Below, piece by piece: positions 27,420-36,400 of a stretch of DNA of 64,000 bases (position 1 is its first letter; each line of letters starts with the position of its first letter). The translations under genes and the position numbers were made by a program. Source of the DNA: Sphingobium algorifonticola (GTDB lineage Bacteria > Pseudomonadota > Alphaproteobacteria > Sphingomonadales > Sphingomonadaceae); the NCBI RefSeq assembly GCF_004005485.1, contig NZ_RZUL01000005.1, positions 1-64,000 on the forward strand, given 5' to 3'. The notes under the pieces are model-generated. The model ran no database searches. It had not been told where the DNA came from and saw only the letters and a program-made list of their open reading frames with translations.

Positions 27420-27496
27420 TGGCGCGCCCGGCAGGATTCGAACCTGCGACCACCCGCTTAGAAGGCGGGTGCTCTATCCGGCTGAGCTACGGGCGC
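27420..27496 (-). tRNA. tRNA-Arg (TCT anticodon)
   Basis: A 77-nt cloverleaf on the minus strand with acceptor stem GCGCCCG/CGGGCGC, D-arm AGCTCAGCCGGATAGAGC, anticodon loop CTTCTAA, T-loop TTCGAAT and encoded CCA. It borders a region of mobile-element remnants. Confidence 0.97.
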
Positions 27497-27528
27497 TCCG
27501 CGCTTCCCATAGCGATGCGCTCGGAGTG

Positions 27529-27540
27529 GCGCAATTGCGC
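27529..27540. promoter_or_regulatory. Perfect 12-bp palindrome in the tRNA-Arg/yhhQ divergent region
   Basis: GCGCAATTGCGC, self-complementary, in the 115 bases between the 5' end of tRNA-Arg and the transporter start. It is followed at 27541-27589 by a potential stem (GGCGG...TGCAA pairing with TTGCA...CCGCC). Function unknown; it may be an operator or part of a structured leader. Confidence 0.3.
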
Positions 27541-27611
27541 GGCGGTAAATGATGCAAGGTGTCAACCAGGCGGATTGCATTGCGCCGCCGGTGCGATACA
27601 CCCGATCGGGC

Positions 27612-28367
27612 ATGACACAGCCTGCCGCAGATGATCCCATCCGCAAGATCGATTCCGCCGCGCTCGGCGCTCGGCCCCTGCGCTATTTCGATTTCGTCAT
27701 GGCCGCGTTCGTCGTCGTGCTGGTGCTGTCCAATGTCATCGGTGCGGCAAAGCTCGCGGCGATCGACCTGTTTGGCCATCCCTTCATCTTTGGCGCGGGC
27801 ATATTATTCTTTCCGGTCAGCTATGTGATCGGCGATGTGCTGACCGAAGTCTATGGCTATGCGCGGGCACGGCGCTGCATCTGGGCCGGTTTCGGCGCCA
27901 TGATATTTCTGGCGATCATGACTGTGGTGGTCGTCGCCATGCCGCCCGCACCCGGCTGGAATGGGCAGGGTGCCTATGAAGCGGTGTTCGGTACGCTGGG
28001 CGAGCAGACGCTGCGTATCGTCGCGGCGTCGATCGCAGGTTTCTGGGGCGGAGAGTTCGTCAACGCTTTCGTCCTCTCGCGCATGAAAGTCCTGACGCAG
28101 GGACGAATGCTATGGAGCCGCACCATCGGATCGACGGTGTTCGGGCAGGCGGTCGACAGCCTGATCTTCTATCCGATCGCGTTCCTCGGCGTGTGGACGA
28201 CCGATCAGGTGCTGACCGTGATGGTCACGAACTGGGCGCTGAAAGTCGCCTGGGAAGTATTGCTGACACCCCTAACCTATATCGTCGTCAACGGGCTGAA
28301 GCGTCGTGAGGGGCTGGATGTGTTCGACGCGGATACCGACTTCACGCCGTTCCGCACGCAGCTTTAG
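27612..28367 (+). CDS. yhhQ: Queuosine precursor transporter, YhhQ/VUT family
   Basis: A 251-residue inner-membrane protein with about six helices (FDFVMAAFVVVLVLSNVIGAA first) and the family stretches FPVSYVIGDVLTEVYGYARAR and SRTIGSTVFGQAVDSLIFYP. YhhQ imports preQ0/preQ1, precursors of queuosine for tRNA wobble modification. Start chosen at the ATG giving MTQPAADDP; earlier in-frame starts would lengthen the tail without family-like residues. It stands alone, downstream of tRNA-Arg in the opposite direction. Confidence 0.9.
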   Translation: MTQPAADDPIRKIDSAALGARPLRYFDFVMAAFVVVLVLSNVIGAAKLAAIDLFGHPFIFGAGILFFPVSYVIGDVLTEVYGYARARRCIWAGFGAMIFLAIMTVVVVAMPPAPGWNGQGAYEAVFGTLGEQTLRIVAASIAGFWGGEFVNAFVLSRMKVLTQGRMLWSRTIGSTVFGQAVDSLIFYPIAFLGVWTTDQVLTVMVTNWALKVAWEVLLTPLTYIVVNGLKRREGLDVFDADTDFTPFRTQL

Positions 28368-28389
28368 CGGTCGAACGATTTCGCCCGAC

Positions 28390-28475
28390 CAGGCCTGTTC
28401 GTCCCGAGCCCTTCGACCGCCTGCTTGCAGCAGGCGCTCAGGCTAAACTTCAGCCTTTGGCTGAAGTCGAGGGAC
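28390..28475. repeat. Sphingomonad-type intergenic hairpins after yhhQ
   Basis: Convergent gap between yhhQ and purQ. It holds CGCCTGC-ttgca-GCAGGCG and, at 28447-28467, ACTTCAGCC-ttt-GGCTGAAGT, along with degraded copies of the CTGAGC...TTCGAC repeat. The hairpins could end transcription from both sides, though no U-run follows. Confidence 0.55.
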
Positions 28476-28558
28476 AAGGCGTCAAGCGTTGCGAATAGAG
28501 GTGTGTCGACTTCGTTAGACACGAACCGAAACCGGACGGCCCGCGTACAGGGCGGCAA

Positions 28559-29233
28559 TCACGCCCGCTCCAGCAGCCCTTCGACAATGCCCTCGAACAG
28601 TCGCCGCCCGTCGATGCCGCCATGTGCCGCCTCGATCATGCGTTCGGGATGCGGCATCATGCCGAGCACATTGCCGCCATCGTTGAGAATACCCGCGATG
28701 TCGCGTGCCGATCCGTTGACGCTTTCGGCATAACGGAAAGCGATCCGTCCTTCGCCTTCCAGCCGGTCGAGCGTCGCGTCGTCCGCGAAATAATTGCCGT
28801 CATGATGAGCGACGGGGATCGTCACGCGCTCGCCTGCGGAATATTTCGCGGTGAAGGCCGACTGGCTGTTTTCGACCGTCAGCGCCACGTCACGACAGAC
28901 GAAATGAATGTCCGCATTGCGCATCAGCGCGCCGGGGAGCAGGCCGGTCTCGGTCAGTACCTGAAAGCCGTTGCAGATTCCCAGGACGAAGGTCCCACGC
29001 GCCGCCGCTTGCACCACCGCCTGCATGACAGGCGATCGCGCGGCCATCGCGCCGGAGCGCAGATAATCGCCATAGGAGAAGCCGCCCGGCACGCCAATCA
29101 GGTCGATGTCGTCGGGCAACGCGGTATCGCCATGCCAGATCATCGCTGGCTTCGCGCCGGTCACGCTTTCGAAGGCGACGGCAAGGTCGCGGTCGCAATT
29201 GCTGCCGGGAAAGACGATGACCGCGCACTTCAT
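28559..29233 (-). CDS. purQ: Phosphoribosylformylglycinamidine synthase subunit PurQ
   Basis: Glutaminase subunit (224 residues) of the three-part FGAM synthase PurLQS, which makes FGAM in step four of purine synthesis. The start [14 protein letters not shown], nucleophile region [12 protein letters not shown] with catalytic Cys, and the His-Glu dyad near the end ([11 protein letters not shown]) are all present. The ATG lies one base after the purS stop with AAAAGG upstream, so purS and purQ are coupled. The large PurL subunit is not in this window. Confidence 0.97.
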   Translation of the reverse strand: MKCAVIVFPGSNCDRDLAVAFESVTGAKPAMIWHGDTALPDDIDLIGVPGGFSYGDYLRSGAMAARSPVMQAVVQAAARGTFVLGICNGFQVLTETGLLPGALMRNADIHFVCRDVALTVENSQSAFTAKYSAGERVTIPVAHHDGNYFADDATLDRLEGEGRIAFRYAESVNGSARDIAGILNDGGNVLGMMPHPERMIEAAHGGIDGRRLFEGIVEGLLERA

Positions 29234-29234
29234 G

Positions 29235-29468
29235 TCAGCCGACCTTTTCAATGCGATAGTTTTCGATAACGGTGTTCGCCAGCAGTTTCTGACACATGGC
29301 GTCGATGTCCGCGTCGTTCGTATCGTCGGCCAGGTCCAGTTCGATGAGCTTGCCCGCGCGCACGTCGTTCACCCCGTCGAAACCAAGGCCGTTGAGGGCA
29401 TGGTGGATCGCCTTGCCCTGCGGATCGAGAACGCCGCCTTTCAGGGTTACGAAAATGCGGGCTTTCAT
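29235..29468 (-). CDS. purS: Phosphoribosylformylglycinamidine synthase subunit PurS
   Basis: A 77-residue small subunit that bridges PurL and PurQ in the FGAM synthase complex. It matches the family in length and in [29 protein letters not shown] and the C-terminal [13 protein letters not shown]. Directly upstream of purQ and downstream of purC on the same strand, separated from purC by a long inverted repeat. Confidence 0.96.
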   Translation of the reverse strand: MKARIFVTLKGGVLDPQGKAIHHALNGLGFDGVNDVRAGKLIELDLADDTNDADIDAMCQKLLANTVIENYRIEKVG

Positions 29469-29562
29469 GGCGGCAGGACTCCTGATCGGTCGAATGCCGC
29501 ACCCCCTAGACCAAAGCGCGACGGAGTTGAAGCGGGTTTGGGATAACGGCCGCCATCATCAT

Positions 29563-29628
29563 CCGTTCGGTTCGAGCTTGTCGAGAACTTCGCGCGGGCT
29601 GGGTTCTCGACAAGCTCGAACCGAACGG
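29563..29628. repeat. Perfect 26-bp inverted repeat between purC and purS
   Basis: Arms 29563-29588 and 29603-29628 are exact reverse complements around a 14-base loop; the arm core is TTCGAGCTTGTCGAGAAC. The same arms with the same loop length recur at 31363-31428. This is a sphingomonad-type mobile or structural repeat, and the hairpin lies inside the pur transcription unit. Confidence 0.9.
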
Positions 29629-29637
29629 GGATGGGGA

Positions 29638-30417
29638 TTAAATCCCGCGCTTCTTGCGATGCGTTTCCATGTCCAGAATGGCATTTTCCGCGCCTTCGGG
29701 CAGCAGGCCCAAACGGCGGGCTACTTCCTGATAGGCTTCGACTTCGCCGCCCAGATCGCGGCGGAACCGGTCCTTGTCCAGCTTTTCATTGGTCACGCTG
29801 TCCCAAAGGCGGCAGCCGTCGGGGCTGATTTCGTCGGCCAGGATGACACGGCTGAAATCCCCGTCCCAGATGCGACCGAACTCCAGCTTGAAGTCGATGA
29901 GGCGAATGCCGATGCCTGCAAACAGGCCGCACATGAAATCATTCACGCGGATTGCCATGTCGGCGATGTCGTGCATTTCCTCCTGGCTCGCCCAGCCGAA
30001 GCAGGCGATATGCTCTTCGGAAATCAGCGGATCGCCCAGCGCATCGTCCTTGTAGCAATATTCGATCAGCGTCCGGGGAAGCTGCGTGCCTTCCTCGATG
30101 CCTAGCTTCTTGCTGAGCGATCCGGCGGCAACATTGCGTACCACGACTTCGATCGGAATGATCTCGACCTGCCGGATGAGCTGTTCGCGCATGTTGAGGC
30201 GGCGGATGAAATGCGTAGGGACGCCGATTTGCCCGAGCAGCGTGAAGATATGCTCGGAAATCCGGTTGTTTAGGACGCCTTTGCCCGAAATCGTGCCTTT
30301 CTTCTGCGCGTTGAACGCGGTCGCGTCATCCTTGAAATACTGGATCAGCGTGCCCGGTTCGGGACCTTCGTAAAGGATCTTGGCTTTGCCTTCGTAAATC
30401 TGGCGGCGACGGGCCAT
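29638..30417 (-). CDS. purC: Phosphoribosylaminoimidazole-succinocarboxamide synthase
   Basis: SAICAR synthetase, which joins aspartate to CAIR in purine synthesis. The 259-residue protein begins [34 protein letters not shown] and carries [24 protein letters not shown] and [15 protein letters not shown] motifs. AGGGA lies six bases before the ATG. Next to purS and purQ as in many alphaproteobacteria, with a hairpin repeat in between. Confidence 0.97.
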   Translation of the reverse strand: MARRRQIYEGKAKILYEGPEPGTLIQYFKDDATAFNAQKKGTISGKGVLNNRISEHIFTLLGQIGVPTHFIRRLNMREQLIRQVEIIPIEVVVRNVAAGSLSKKLGIEEGTQLPRTLIEYCYKDDALGDPLISEEHIACFGWASQEEMHDIADMAIRVNDFMCGLFAGIGIRLIDFKLEFGRIWDGDFSRVILADEISPDGCRLWDSVTNEKLDKDRFRRDLGGEVEAYQEVARRLGLLPEGAENAILDMETHRKKRGI

Positions 30418-30590
30418 GGCATATCCCTGCTTCTCGAAAAACAATGCGCCCCGGCAGACGCGAATCGAGAAAGATCAGCGGTCGCCGGGGCTGTAGCGGG
30501 TGCCCATAGACGAAAGCGGTGGGCGGTGCAAATGGGGCAGGCGCAAGCGACGCTCCACCACCTTACCGAATGTGGGTAACGCGAGCAGGC

Positions 30591-31331
30591 TTATGGATAC
30601 ACGGCGCTCACGAAATAGAGGCCGTCCGGCGGGGCATTGAGGCCCAGAGCCGCACGGTCCTTTGCCTCCAGCGCCCGTGCCATATCCTGCGCCGACCATT
30701 TGCCGGTGCCGACCAATGCCAGGCAACCGACCATCGAGCGCACCTGATGATGCAGAAAGGATCGCGCCGCTGCATGGATGGCGATGCGATCGCCCGTGCG
30801 GACCACGTCGAGCCGGTCGAGCGTTTTTACCGGACTGGCCGACTGACAATGGACCGAACGGAAGGTTGTGAAGTCATGGCGGCCCACCAGTCTCTGCGCC
30901 GCATCGTGCATGGCATCGCCGTCGAGCGGATGGGATATCCGCCAGGCCAGCCCCCTTTCCCACGTCAGCGGCGCGCGCCGGTTCGCGATATGGTAGACAT
31001 AGGACCGGCCGACGCAGGAAAAACGGGCATGCCAGTCGTCCGCCACCGTCTCGCAGGCGATGATCGCCACCGGCACCACCCGCATCTTGGCGTTGAGGGC
31101 CTCCATCAGACGAAAAGGTGTGATCGCCTTGGCGATGTCCGCATGGGCACGCATCGCGATGCCATGCACGCCCGCGTCGGTGCGGCCCGCGGCATGCACG
31201 CTTACGCACTCCCCCGTGACTGCCGTGATCGCCTCTTCGATCGCCTGCTGTACGGTGGGGCCGTGCGCCTGTCGCTGCCAGCCCATGAACGGGCGGCCAT
31301 CATATTCCACGGTCAGGGCGAAGCGGGTCAT
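30591..31331 (-). CDS. truA: tRNA pseudouridine(38-40) synthase TruA
   Basis: Converts U38, U39 or U40 in tRNA anticodon arms to pseudouridine. The 246-residue protein has the N-terminal [18 protein letters not shown], the catalytic aspartate in [11 protein letters not shown] and the late [11 protein letters not shown] stretch. Lies downstream of fmt on the same strand, with a 26-bp inverted repeat between them, and upstream of purC after a 170-base gap with no further gene. Confidence 0.97.
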   Translation of the reverse strand: MTRFALTVEYDGRPFMGWQRQAHGPTVQQAIEEAITAVTGECVSVHAAGRTDAGVHGIAMRAHADIAKAITPFRLMEALNAKMRVVPVAIIACETVADDWHARFSCVGRSYVYHIANRRAPLTWERGLAWRISHPLDGDAMHDAAQRLVGRHDFTTFRSVHCQSASPVKTLDRLDVVRTGDRIAIHAAARSFLHHQVRSMVGCLALVGTGKWSAQDMARALEAKDRAALGLNAPPDGLYFVSAVYP

Positions 31332-31362
31332 CGGTAAACCTTACCCCAAGCCACACCTCCCT

Positions 31363-31428
31363 CCGTTCGGTTCGAGCTTGTCGAGAACTTCGTACGGGAA
31401 GCGTTCTCGACAAGCTCGAACCGAACGG
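31363..31428. repeat. Second copy of the perfect 26-bp inverted repeat, between fmt and truA
   Basis: Arms 31363-31388 and 31403-31428 match the copy at 29563-29628 base for base; only the loop differs (also 14 bases). The copies are in the same phase and exactly 1,800 bases apart, bracketing truA and purC. Confidence 0.9.
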
Positions 31429-31466
31429 AGTTTGGGAAAAGTTGGGGTGACGGAATAGCGACAGCC

Positions 31467-32375
31467 TCAATCATCCACATGCGTCCCGGCCGCCATCGTG
31501 AAACCACGCAGCAGTTCGCCCGCCGACATGGCGGCCTTGCCGGCCCGCTGGATCAGCGTGGGGCGGATGCTCCCGCTGCCGCATCCGATCAGCAGGCTGT
31601 CGTCCAGCATCATGCCCGGTGTGCCATTGCGCGTCTCGACATTCGCGGCATGCACCCGCATCCGTTCTCCGCGATAGCTGAAATAGGCACCGGGGGCAGG
31701 GTTGAAGGCCCGTATCTGCCGCTCGACGGCATGGGCGTCAGCGGTGAAATCCAGCTTCGCCTCTGCCTTGTCGATCTTGGCGGCGTAGGTCACGCCTTCA
31801 CTCGGCTGCGGCACGGTCGGGAAAGCCTCGATATCCTCCAGCACCTCCGCCATGAGCCGCGCGCCCGCCTCCGCGAGTTCTGCCGTCAGTTCGCCGGCCG
31901 TCTTTGTCTCGATCGGGGTGACGTGCTTCGCGCGCATCGGGCCGGTGTCGAGACCCGCCTCCATGTCCATGATGGTGACGCCGGTCAGCGTGTCGCCCGC
32001 CAGGATCGCCCGCTGGATCGGTGCCGCACCGCGCCAGCGGGGCAGCAGCGACGCATGGATATTCAGGCAGCCGCGTTTCGGTGCGTAAAGGATCGCGCGC
32101 GGCAGGATCAGGCCATAGGCCGCAACCACCGCTACATCGGCCCCGTGCGCGGCAAACGCCGCCTGCGCGGCTGCATCCTTTAGGCTGACGGGCACATGGA
32201 CAGGCAATCCCAATGCTTCCGCCTGGGCCTGCACGGGGGAGGGGCGCAGCGCCTTGCCCCGCCCGGCGGGACGCGGCGGCTGGCTGTAGACGGCGACGAT
32301 GTCGTGGCCTGCCGCGACCAGCCGTTCCAGCGGTGGCACCGCGAATGCGGGCGTTCCCATGTAGATGATGCGCAT
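31467..32375 (-). CDS. fmt: Methionyl-tRNA formyltransferase
   Basis: Formylates Met-tRNA-fMet with 10-formyl-THF so initiation can occur. The 302-residue protein starts [19 protein letters not shown] and contains the folate motif [22 protein letters not shown] and [22 protein letters not shown] precedes the ATG. It is usually beside def; here recR lies in between and in the opposite direction, so fmt and recR-def share a 53-base divergent promoter region. The initiator tRNA it acts on is at the left end of the window. Confidence 0.97.
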   Translation of the reverse strand: MRIIYMGTPAFAVPPLERLVAAGHDIVAVYSQPPRPAGRGKALRPSPVQAQAEALGLPVHVPVSLKDAAAQAAFAAHGADVAVVAAYGLILPRAILYAPKRGCLNIHASLLPRWRGAAPIQRAILAGDTLTGVTIMDMEAGLDTGPMRAKHVTPIETKTAGELTAELAEAGARLMAEVLEDIEAFPTVPQPSEGVTYAAKIDKAEAKLDFTADAHAVERQIRAFNPAPGAYFSYRGERMRVHAANVETRNGTPGMMLDDSLLIGCGSGSIRPTLIQRAGKAAMSAGELLRGFTMAAGTHVDD

Positions 32376-32428
32376 CGCCTCTCTCAAGCCCTTGTCGGGC
32401 AGGAGTGCAAGCCCCTATGTGGTGTGTC

Positions 32429-33025
32429 ATGGCTTCTCCCGAAATTGAGGCGTTGACGCAGGCGCTCGCCCGCCTTCCCGGTCTTGGCCCGCGGTCGGCG
32501 CGGCGCGCCGTGCTACATCTTCTCAAAAAGAGGGAACTGGCACTGGCGCCCTTGCGGCGCGCGCTTGAAGCGGTGGAGCAGACCCTGTCCACCTGCCAGC
32601 TTTGCGGCAATGTCGATACGGTCGATCCCTGCGGCATCTGCACCGATCCCCGCCGCGATGCGCGCGCGCTGTGCGTGGTGGAGGATGTGTCGGATCTTTG
32701 GGCGCTCGACAAGTCGCGGCTCTTCCCGGGCCGCTTCCATGTGCTCGGCGGGCGGCTCTCCGCGCTTGAAGGCGTACGGCCGGAGGATCTTGCCATAGAC
32801 GCTCTGGTGGGCAGGGTGGCGGCGGGCGGCATCGACGAAGTGGTGCTCGCCATGAATGCGACGCTGGAGGGACAGACGACGGCGCATTACATTGCCGAAC
32901 GGCTGGAACGGTTTCCGGTGCGCCTTACTCAGCTTGCTCATGGCCTGCCGGTCGGCGGCGAACTCGACTATCTGGATGAAGGGACGCTGGCGCAGGCGCT
33001 GCGCGCACGTCGGCCGGTCGGGTGA
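32429..33025 (+). CDS. recR: Recombination mediator RecR
   Basis: Works with RecF and RecO to load RecA on gapped DNA. The 198-residue length is standard. The helix-hairpin-helix [20 protein letters not shown], the four-cysteine zinc finger [16 protein letters not shown] and the Toprim stretch ([20 protein letters not shown] and [15 protein letters not shown]) appear in order. Start set at the ATG giving MASPEIEAL; two upstream ATGs give unnatural tails. Followed 36 bases on by def. Confidence 0.96.
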   Translation: MASPEIEALTQALARLPGLGPRSARRAVLHLLKKRELALAPLRRALEAVEQTLSTCQLCGNVDTVDPCGICTDPRRDARALCVVEDVSDLWALDKSRLFPGRFHVLGGRLSALEGVRPEDLAIDALVGRVAAGGIDEVVLAMNATLEGQTTAHYIAERLERFPVRLTQLAHGLPVGGELDYLDEGTLAQALRARRPVG

Positions 33026-33061
33026 CTTGATCTTCCGGCGCTCTCCCCATATTTTACCGCC

Positions 33062-33595
33062 ATGGCTATCCTTCCCATCATCGAGACGCCCGATCCTCGG
33101 CTGCGCACCATTTCCACGCCGGTTGAGGCGATCGACGCCGATCTGCTGCGTCTGATCGACGATATGTTCGAAACGATGTACGATGCCCCGGGGATCGGCC
33201 TTGCCGCCATTCAGGTCGGCGTGCCCAAGCGAGTGCTGGTCATTGACCTGCAGGAGCCGGAGGAAGAGGGCGGACCGCCGGTCAAACGCCCGCTGGTGTT
33301 CATTAATCCGCAGATATTGGACGGATCGGGCGATCTTTCCGTCTATCAGGAAGGCTGCCTGTCGGTGCCCGACCAATATGCCGATGTAGAGCGGCCCGCT
33401 TCCATCCGCGTGAGCTGGATGGACCGTGATGGCCGCATTCGGGAGGAGCAGCTCGACGGGCTGCTCGCGACCTGCCTTCAGCATGAGATGGACCATCTGG
33501 AAGGCATTTTGTTCATCGATCACCTTTCCCGTCTCAAGCGAGAAATGGTGCTCAAGAAGCTGGCGAAGCAACGCAAGGAAGCGAAGGCCGCTTAG
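33062..33595 (+). CDS. def: Peptide deformylase
   Basis: Removes the formyl group from new proteins. The 177-residue enzyme has all three motifs: GIGLAAIQVG, EGCLSVP (metal Cys) and HEMDHLEG (metal His pair). Downstream of recR in the same direction and divergent from its functional partner fmt. The gene ends 30 bases before a palindromic repeat. Confidence 0.97.
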   Translation: MAILPIIETPDPRLRTISTPVEAIDADLLRLIDDMFETMYDAPGIGLAAIQVGVPKRVLVIDLQEPEEEGGPPVKRPLVFINPQILDGSGDLSVYQEGCLSVPDQYADVERPASIRVSWMDRDGRIREEQLDGLLATCLQHEMDHLEGILFIDHLSRLKREMVLKKLAKQRKEAKAA

Positions 33596-33626
33596 GGTCT
33601 GAAAGCAAAACGGCGCGCCACTTTTT

Positions 33627-33724
33627 AACCCGTCATTCCCGCGAATGCGGGAACCCATCTTGCCAACCGCACGTCTGTAACCAAGATGTGACATGGATTC
33701 CCGCATTCGCGGGAATGACGGGTT
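33627..33724. repeat. Perfect 27-bp inverted repeat with 44-base spacer, downstream of def
   Basis: Arms 33627-33653 and 33698-33724 are exact reverse complements (AACCCGTCATTCCCGC at the outer edge), and each arm itself folds (TTCCCGC-gaat-GCGGGAA). This CGTCATTCCCGCGAATGCGGGAA-type module is a common bacterial interspersed repeat and resembles a small non-autonomous element. The 220-base gap holds no gene. Confidence 0.88.
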
Positions 33725-33815
33725 CGCATGTAAAGCGATGGTCGATCATCACCCCCTTGCCACCTTCCTCCCCCTCCGATAAGTTCCCTTTTCGTTCCCA
33801 TAACGGAAAGCCCTG

Positions 33816-35234
33816 ATGGACCCGATCGTTCTTGCCATTATCGTTGCGGCGCTGATCGGAGGTCTGGTCGTCGGCTGGGTATTGCGGGGACAGGCCGTGT
33901 CAGCGCTCACCGCGCGTCTTGACGCGGCCGTTGCCGATCGGGACATGGCGCAGCGCGATCTTGCCGTCGCCCGCGAGCGCGTGGATCAGGCCGCTACCCT
34001 CGCGGCGCGGCTCGACGCCGTGCAGGCGGAGCGGGAAGCGGCCCTGCGCGATCTTGCCGCGCTGCGTTCCGACCAGCAGGCCCGCACCGAGGCCTTCCAC
34101 GCACAGATCACGGCCCTGACGCAGGCCAAGGAACAGCTTTCCGCCCAGTTCAGCGAAATCGGCGGCAAGATACTGGAACAGGCGCAGAAAGCCTTCCTGG
34201 AACGCGCCGACCAGCGGTTCGATCAGGCCAATCAAAAAGGCGAGGCGCAGTTGAAGGCGCTGCTTCAACCGGTGGAAACGACGCTCAAACGCTATGAGGA
34301 AGGGTTGCAGCGTGTCGAGAAGGACCGCGTCGGCAGCTATCACGAGCTGCGCGAGGCGGTCGAGCAGGTCAAGCTGGGGCAGGGTCAGGTGCGCGACGAG
34401 ACCGCGAAACTCGTCAACGCCCTGCGCGCTGCGCCCAAGACGCGCGGGCGCTGGGGCGAGCAGCAGTTCAAGAACCTGATCGAAACGGCGGGCCTTTCCG
34501 CTTTTGTTGATTTCAGCGAGGAAGTGTCGGTCGATACGGAGGAGGGGCGGCTGCGCCCCGATTTCATCATCCGCCTGCCGGGCGACCAGCAACTTGTCGT
34601 CGATGTCAAATGTTCGCTGGAGGCTTATCTGAACGCCGTGGAGCAGACGGAGCAGGGCGCGCGGGACCGGTATCTGATCGATCATGCGCGCGCGGTTCGC
34701 ACCCATGCCGACGCGCTGGGCCGCAAGGCCTATTGGGAACAGTTCGACAAGGCGCCCGATTTCGTCATCATGTATGTGCCGGGCGACAATTTCGTCACCG
34801 CCGCGCTGGAAGCCGACATGGACCTGTGGGAGCGGGCGGCGAAGAACCGTGTCATCATCTGCGGCCCCGCCACCTTCCTGCCGCTCGCGCGGACGCTGGC
34901 CGGGCACTGGCGGCAGGCGAAGATGCAGGAGGAAGCGCAGCAGATCGGCCTGCTCGCCAAACAGCTTTACGAACGCCTCGCCAGCGCCGCGACGCAGCTT
35001 AAGAAGCTGGGCAACCGGCTGGGCGGTGCGGTGGCGGATTACAACGCGTTCGTCGGCGGCTTTGAATCACGCGTCCTAGTGACGGCCCGCAAGTTCAGGG
35101 ATCTGAACGTCGATACCGGCGGCAGAGACCTTGAAGCGGCAGACCCCGTCGACGTGATGCTGCGCGATCCGCAAGCCATCGAAAGCCTCCGCGCGCTGCC
35201 TGAGCCTGATACTGCGGCGCAGGCGGCGGAGTAG
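33816..35234 (+). CDS. rmuC: DNA recombination protein RmuC
   Basis: A 472-residue protein with an N-terminal membrane helix (VLAIIVAALIGGLVVGWVL), a long coiled coil (residues about 30-190) and the RmuC nuclease-like domain (KTRGRWGEQQFKNLIETAGL, RPDFIIRLPGDQQLVVDVKCSLEAY, VIMYVPGDNFVTAAL). RmuC limits inversions at short inverted repeats and acts in DNA maintenance. Its C-terminus RDLNVD and beyond is normal. Downstream is a GC hairpin (CTCCCCC-gttt-GGGGGAG at 35246-35263). Confidence 0.93.
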   Translation: MDPIVLAIIVAALIGGLVVGWVLRGQAVSALTARLDAAVADRDMAQRDLAVARERVDQAATLAARLDAVQAEREAALRDLAALRSDQQARTEAFHAQITALTQAKEQLSAQFSEIGGKILEQAQKAFLERADQRFDQANQKGEAQLKALLQPVETTLKRYEEGLQRVEKDRVGSYHELREAVEQVKLGQGQVRDETAKLVNALRAAPKTRGRWGEQQFKNLIETAGLSAFVDFSEEVSVDTEEGRLRPDFIIRLPGDQQLVVDVKCSLEAYLNAVEQTEQGARDRYLIDHARAVRTHADALGRKAYWEQFDKAPDFVIMYVPGDNFVTAALEADMDLWERAAKNRVIICGPATFLPLARTLAGHWRQAKMQEEAQQIGLLAKQLYERLASAATQLKKLGNRLGGAVADYNAFVGGFESRVLVTARKFRDLNVDTGGRDLEAADPVDVMLRDPQAIESLRALPEPDTAAQAAE

Positions 35235-35245
35235 ATGAAACACTC

Positions 35246-35263
35246 CTCCCCCGTTTGGGGGAG
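35246..35263 (+). terminator. Hairpin after rmuC
   Basis: CTCCCCC-gttt-GGGGGAG, 12 bases past the rmuC stop. No U-run follows, so termination is only suggested. The rest of the gap to the holin gene carries further GGGAGAGG/CCTCTCC repeats of the kind seen again near 58590. Confidence 0.45.
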
Positions 35264-35401
35264 GGCAGCGAGACTTGGTGGCGTAGCCACCTAGTCGCAG
35301 CGGGAGAGGGATTGCGCCGTATCGGGCTGAGAACCCCTCTCCAAGTTTCGGTAAGCCTACGGCTAACCTCCACTATCCTCTCCCACTGGAGAGGATGCGT
35401 G

Positions 35402-35815
35402 TTACCGGTCCACTCCCTTCACCTTCCCCCATGTTCGCGCCGCGGTGTACCCCAGATAGCCTGTCCCGAAGAGCGCATAGAGCGACTCCGGCAATCCGTT
35501 CAGATAGGCCGTAATCCCCCGCGCGATCGCCTCGGCCAGTTCCGGGCGGATGCCTGCGATCAGGCCCATCGGGATCGACCACAGCAGCAGCGCATACATG
35601 ACATAGAGGAACGCGGGGCGGGCGCGGCTGGTCCACGGGTCGGGTGATTGCGCCTCGGCGAGGATCGCCGAAAGCTGGGCCTGCACGGCGTCGATCTCCC
35701 GACTCGCCTCCAGTTTCAGCAGTTCAAGCTTGGCGGCGTCGCGGGCGCGGGGATCGGGAATGATCTTGTCGATGATCTGGCCAACAGGGCCGATGATGCC
35801 TTGTAGCATGCTCAT
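35402..35815 (-). CDS. Three-TM holin of the GTA type
   Basis: A 137-residue protein with an amphipathic N-terminal region (IDKIIPDPRARDAAKLELLKLEASREI), then hydrophobic segments (FLYVMYALLLWSIPMGLIAG and LPESLYALFGTGYLGYTAARTW). This pattern matches the GTA_holin_3TM family found with gene transfer agents and phages. It would form membrane holes so the endolysin encoded just upstream can reach peptidoglycan. GGAGG lies nine bases ahead of the start, 15 bases after the endolysin stop. No capsid, portal or tail genes are nearby, so it is a stand-alone lysis module. Confidence 0.85.
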   Translation of the reverse strand: MSMLQGIIGPVGQIIDKIIPDPRARDAAKLELLKLEASREIDAVQAQLSAILAEAQSPDPWTSRARPAFLYVMYALLLWSIPMGLIAGIRPELAEAIARGITAYLNGLPESLYALFGTGYLGYTAARTWGKVKGVDR

Positions 35816-35830
35816 GGCATGATCCTCCGC

Positions 35831-36370
35831 TTAACCGATCCGGTTGGCAAGCCAGCCATAGAGAAAGGCCTCGTTTGCAGGGCGGCTCTCGGCCAGATCG
35901 ATGTAGCGCGCACCCTGCAATGCCTCTATCGCTTTCAGCAGCACCGTCTCGCCGTTGCGCCCGCGTGCTTCCATGAAGCCGCCCAGCGCCGCCAGGGTGC
36001 GCGGCCCGATTCGTCGGTCGACGGCGATATCGCGATAATCCCGCCCGTTGCGATTGAGGGCATTGAGCGCCCGCTGCAGAAAGCCGGCCGCCACCGCTGG
36101 TCCCATATTCACGCCAGTGTCAAACAATTCTGCGGCGATCTTCGGCGCAATCTCCGCGACGAAGGCGAAGCGCGGCCCGTCCCAATAGCGCGCCCGATAG
36201 ATGGCGACGGCCTGTTCGCGCGGAAAGCCCCGCATGTCGCCCTGATAGCCATGCGCGCGTGCCACTGTCTGCGTAATGCCCCACCGCGTCGGCCCGCCAC
36301 GGTCCGCCGGATGGTCGCTGAACCCGCCCTCACGGCGGATCACCTCGTCGATAAGCGTGTCGATGTCCAT
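35831..36370 (-). CDS. GH108 endolysin (N-acetylmuramidase) of the GTA lysis module
   Basis: A 179-residue peptidoglycan hydrolase. The N-terminal GH108 domain shows the catalytic Glu in VIRREGGFSDHPADRGGPTRWGIT; the C-terminal half (AAGFLQRALNALNRNGRDY and AVDRRIGPRTLAALG) is a PG_binding_3 domain. There is no signal peptide, so export depends on the holin encoded next. As I recall, Rhodobacter capsulatus GTA uses such a GH108 endolysin and holin pair at a locus away from its structural cluster, and the arrangement here is the same. AGGAG precedes the start. The promoter carries the composite operator described at 36401-36426. Confidence 0.88.
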   Translation of the reverse strand: MDIDTLIDEVIRREGGFSDHPADRGGPTRWGITQTVARAHGYQGDMRGFPREQAVAIYRARYWDGPRFAFVAEIAPKIAAELFDTGVNMGPAVAAGFLQRALNALNRNGRDYRDIAVDRRIGPRTLAALGGFMEARGRNGETVLLKAIEALQGARYIDLAESRPANEAFLYGWLANRIG

Positions 36371-36400
36371 GCTGCTCTCCTGATGAAAAGAAGCAGAAAT

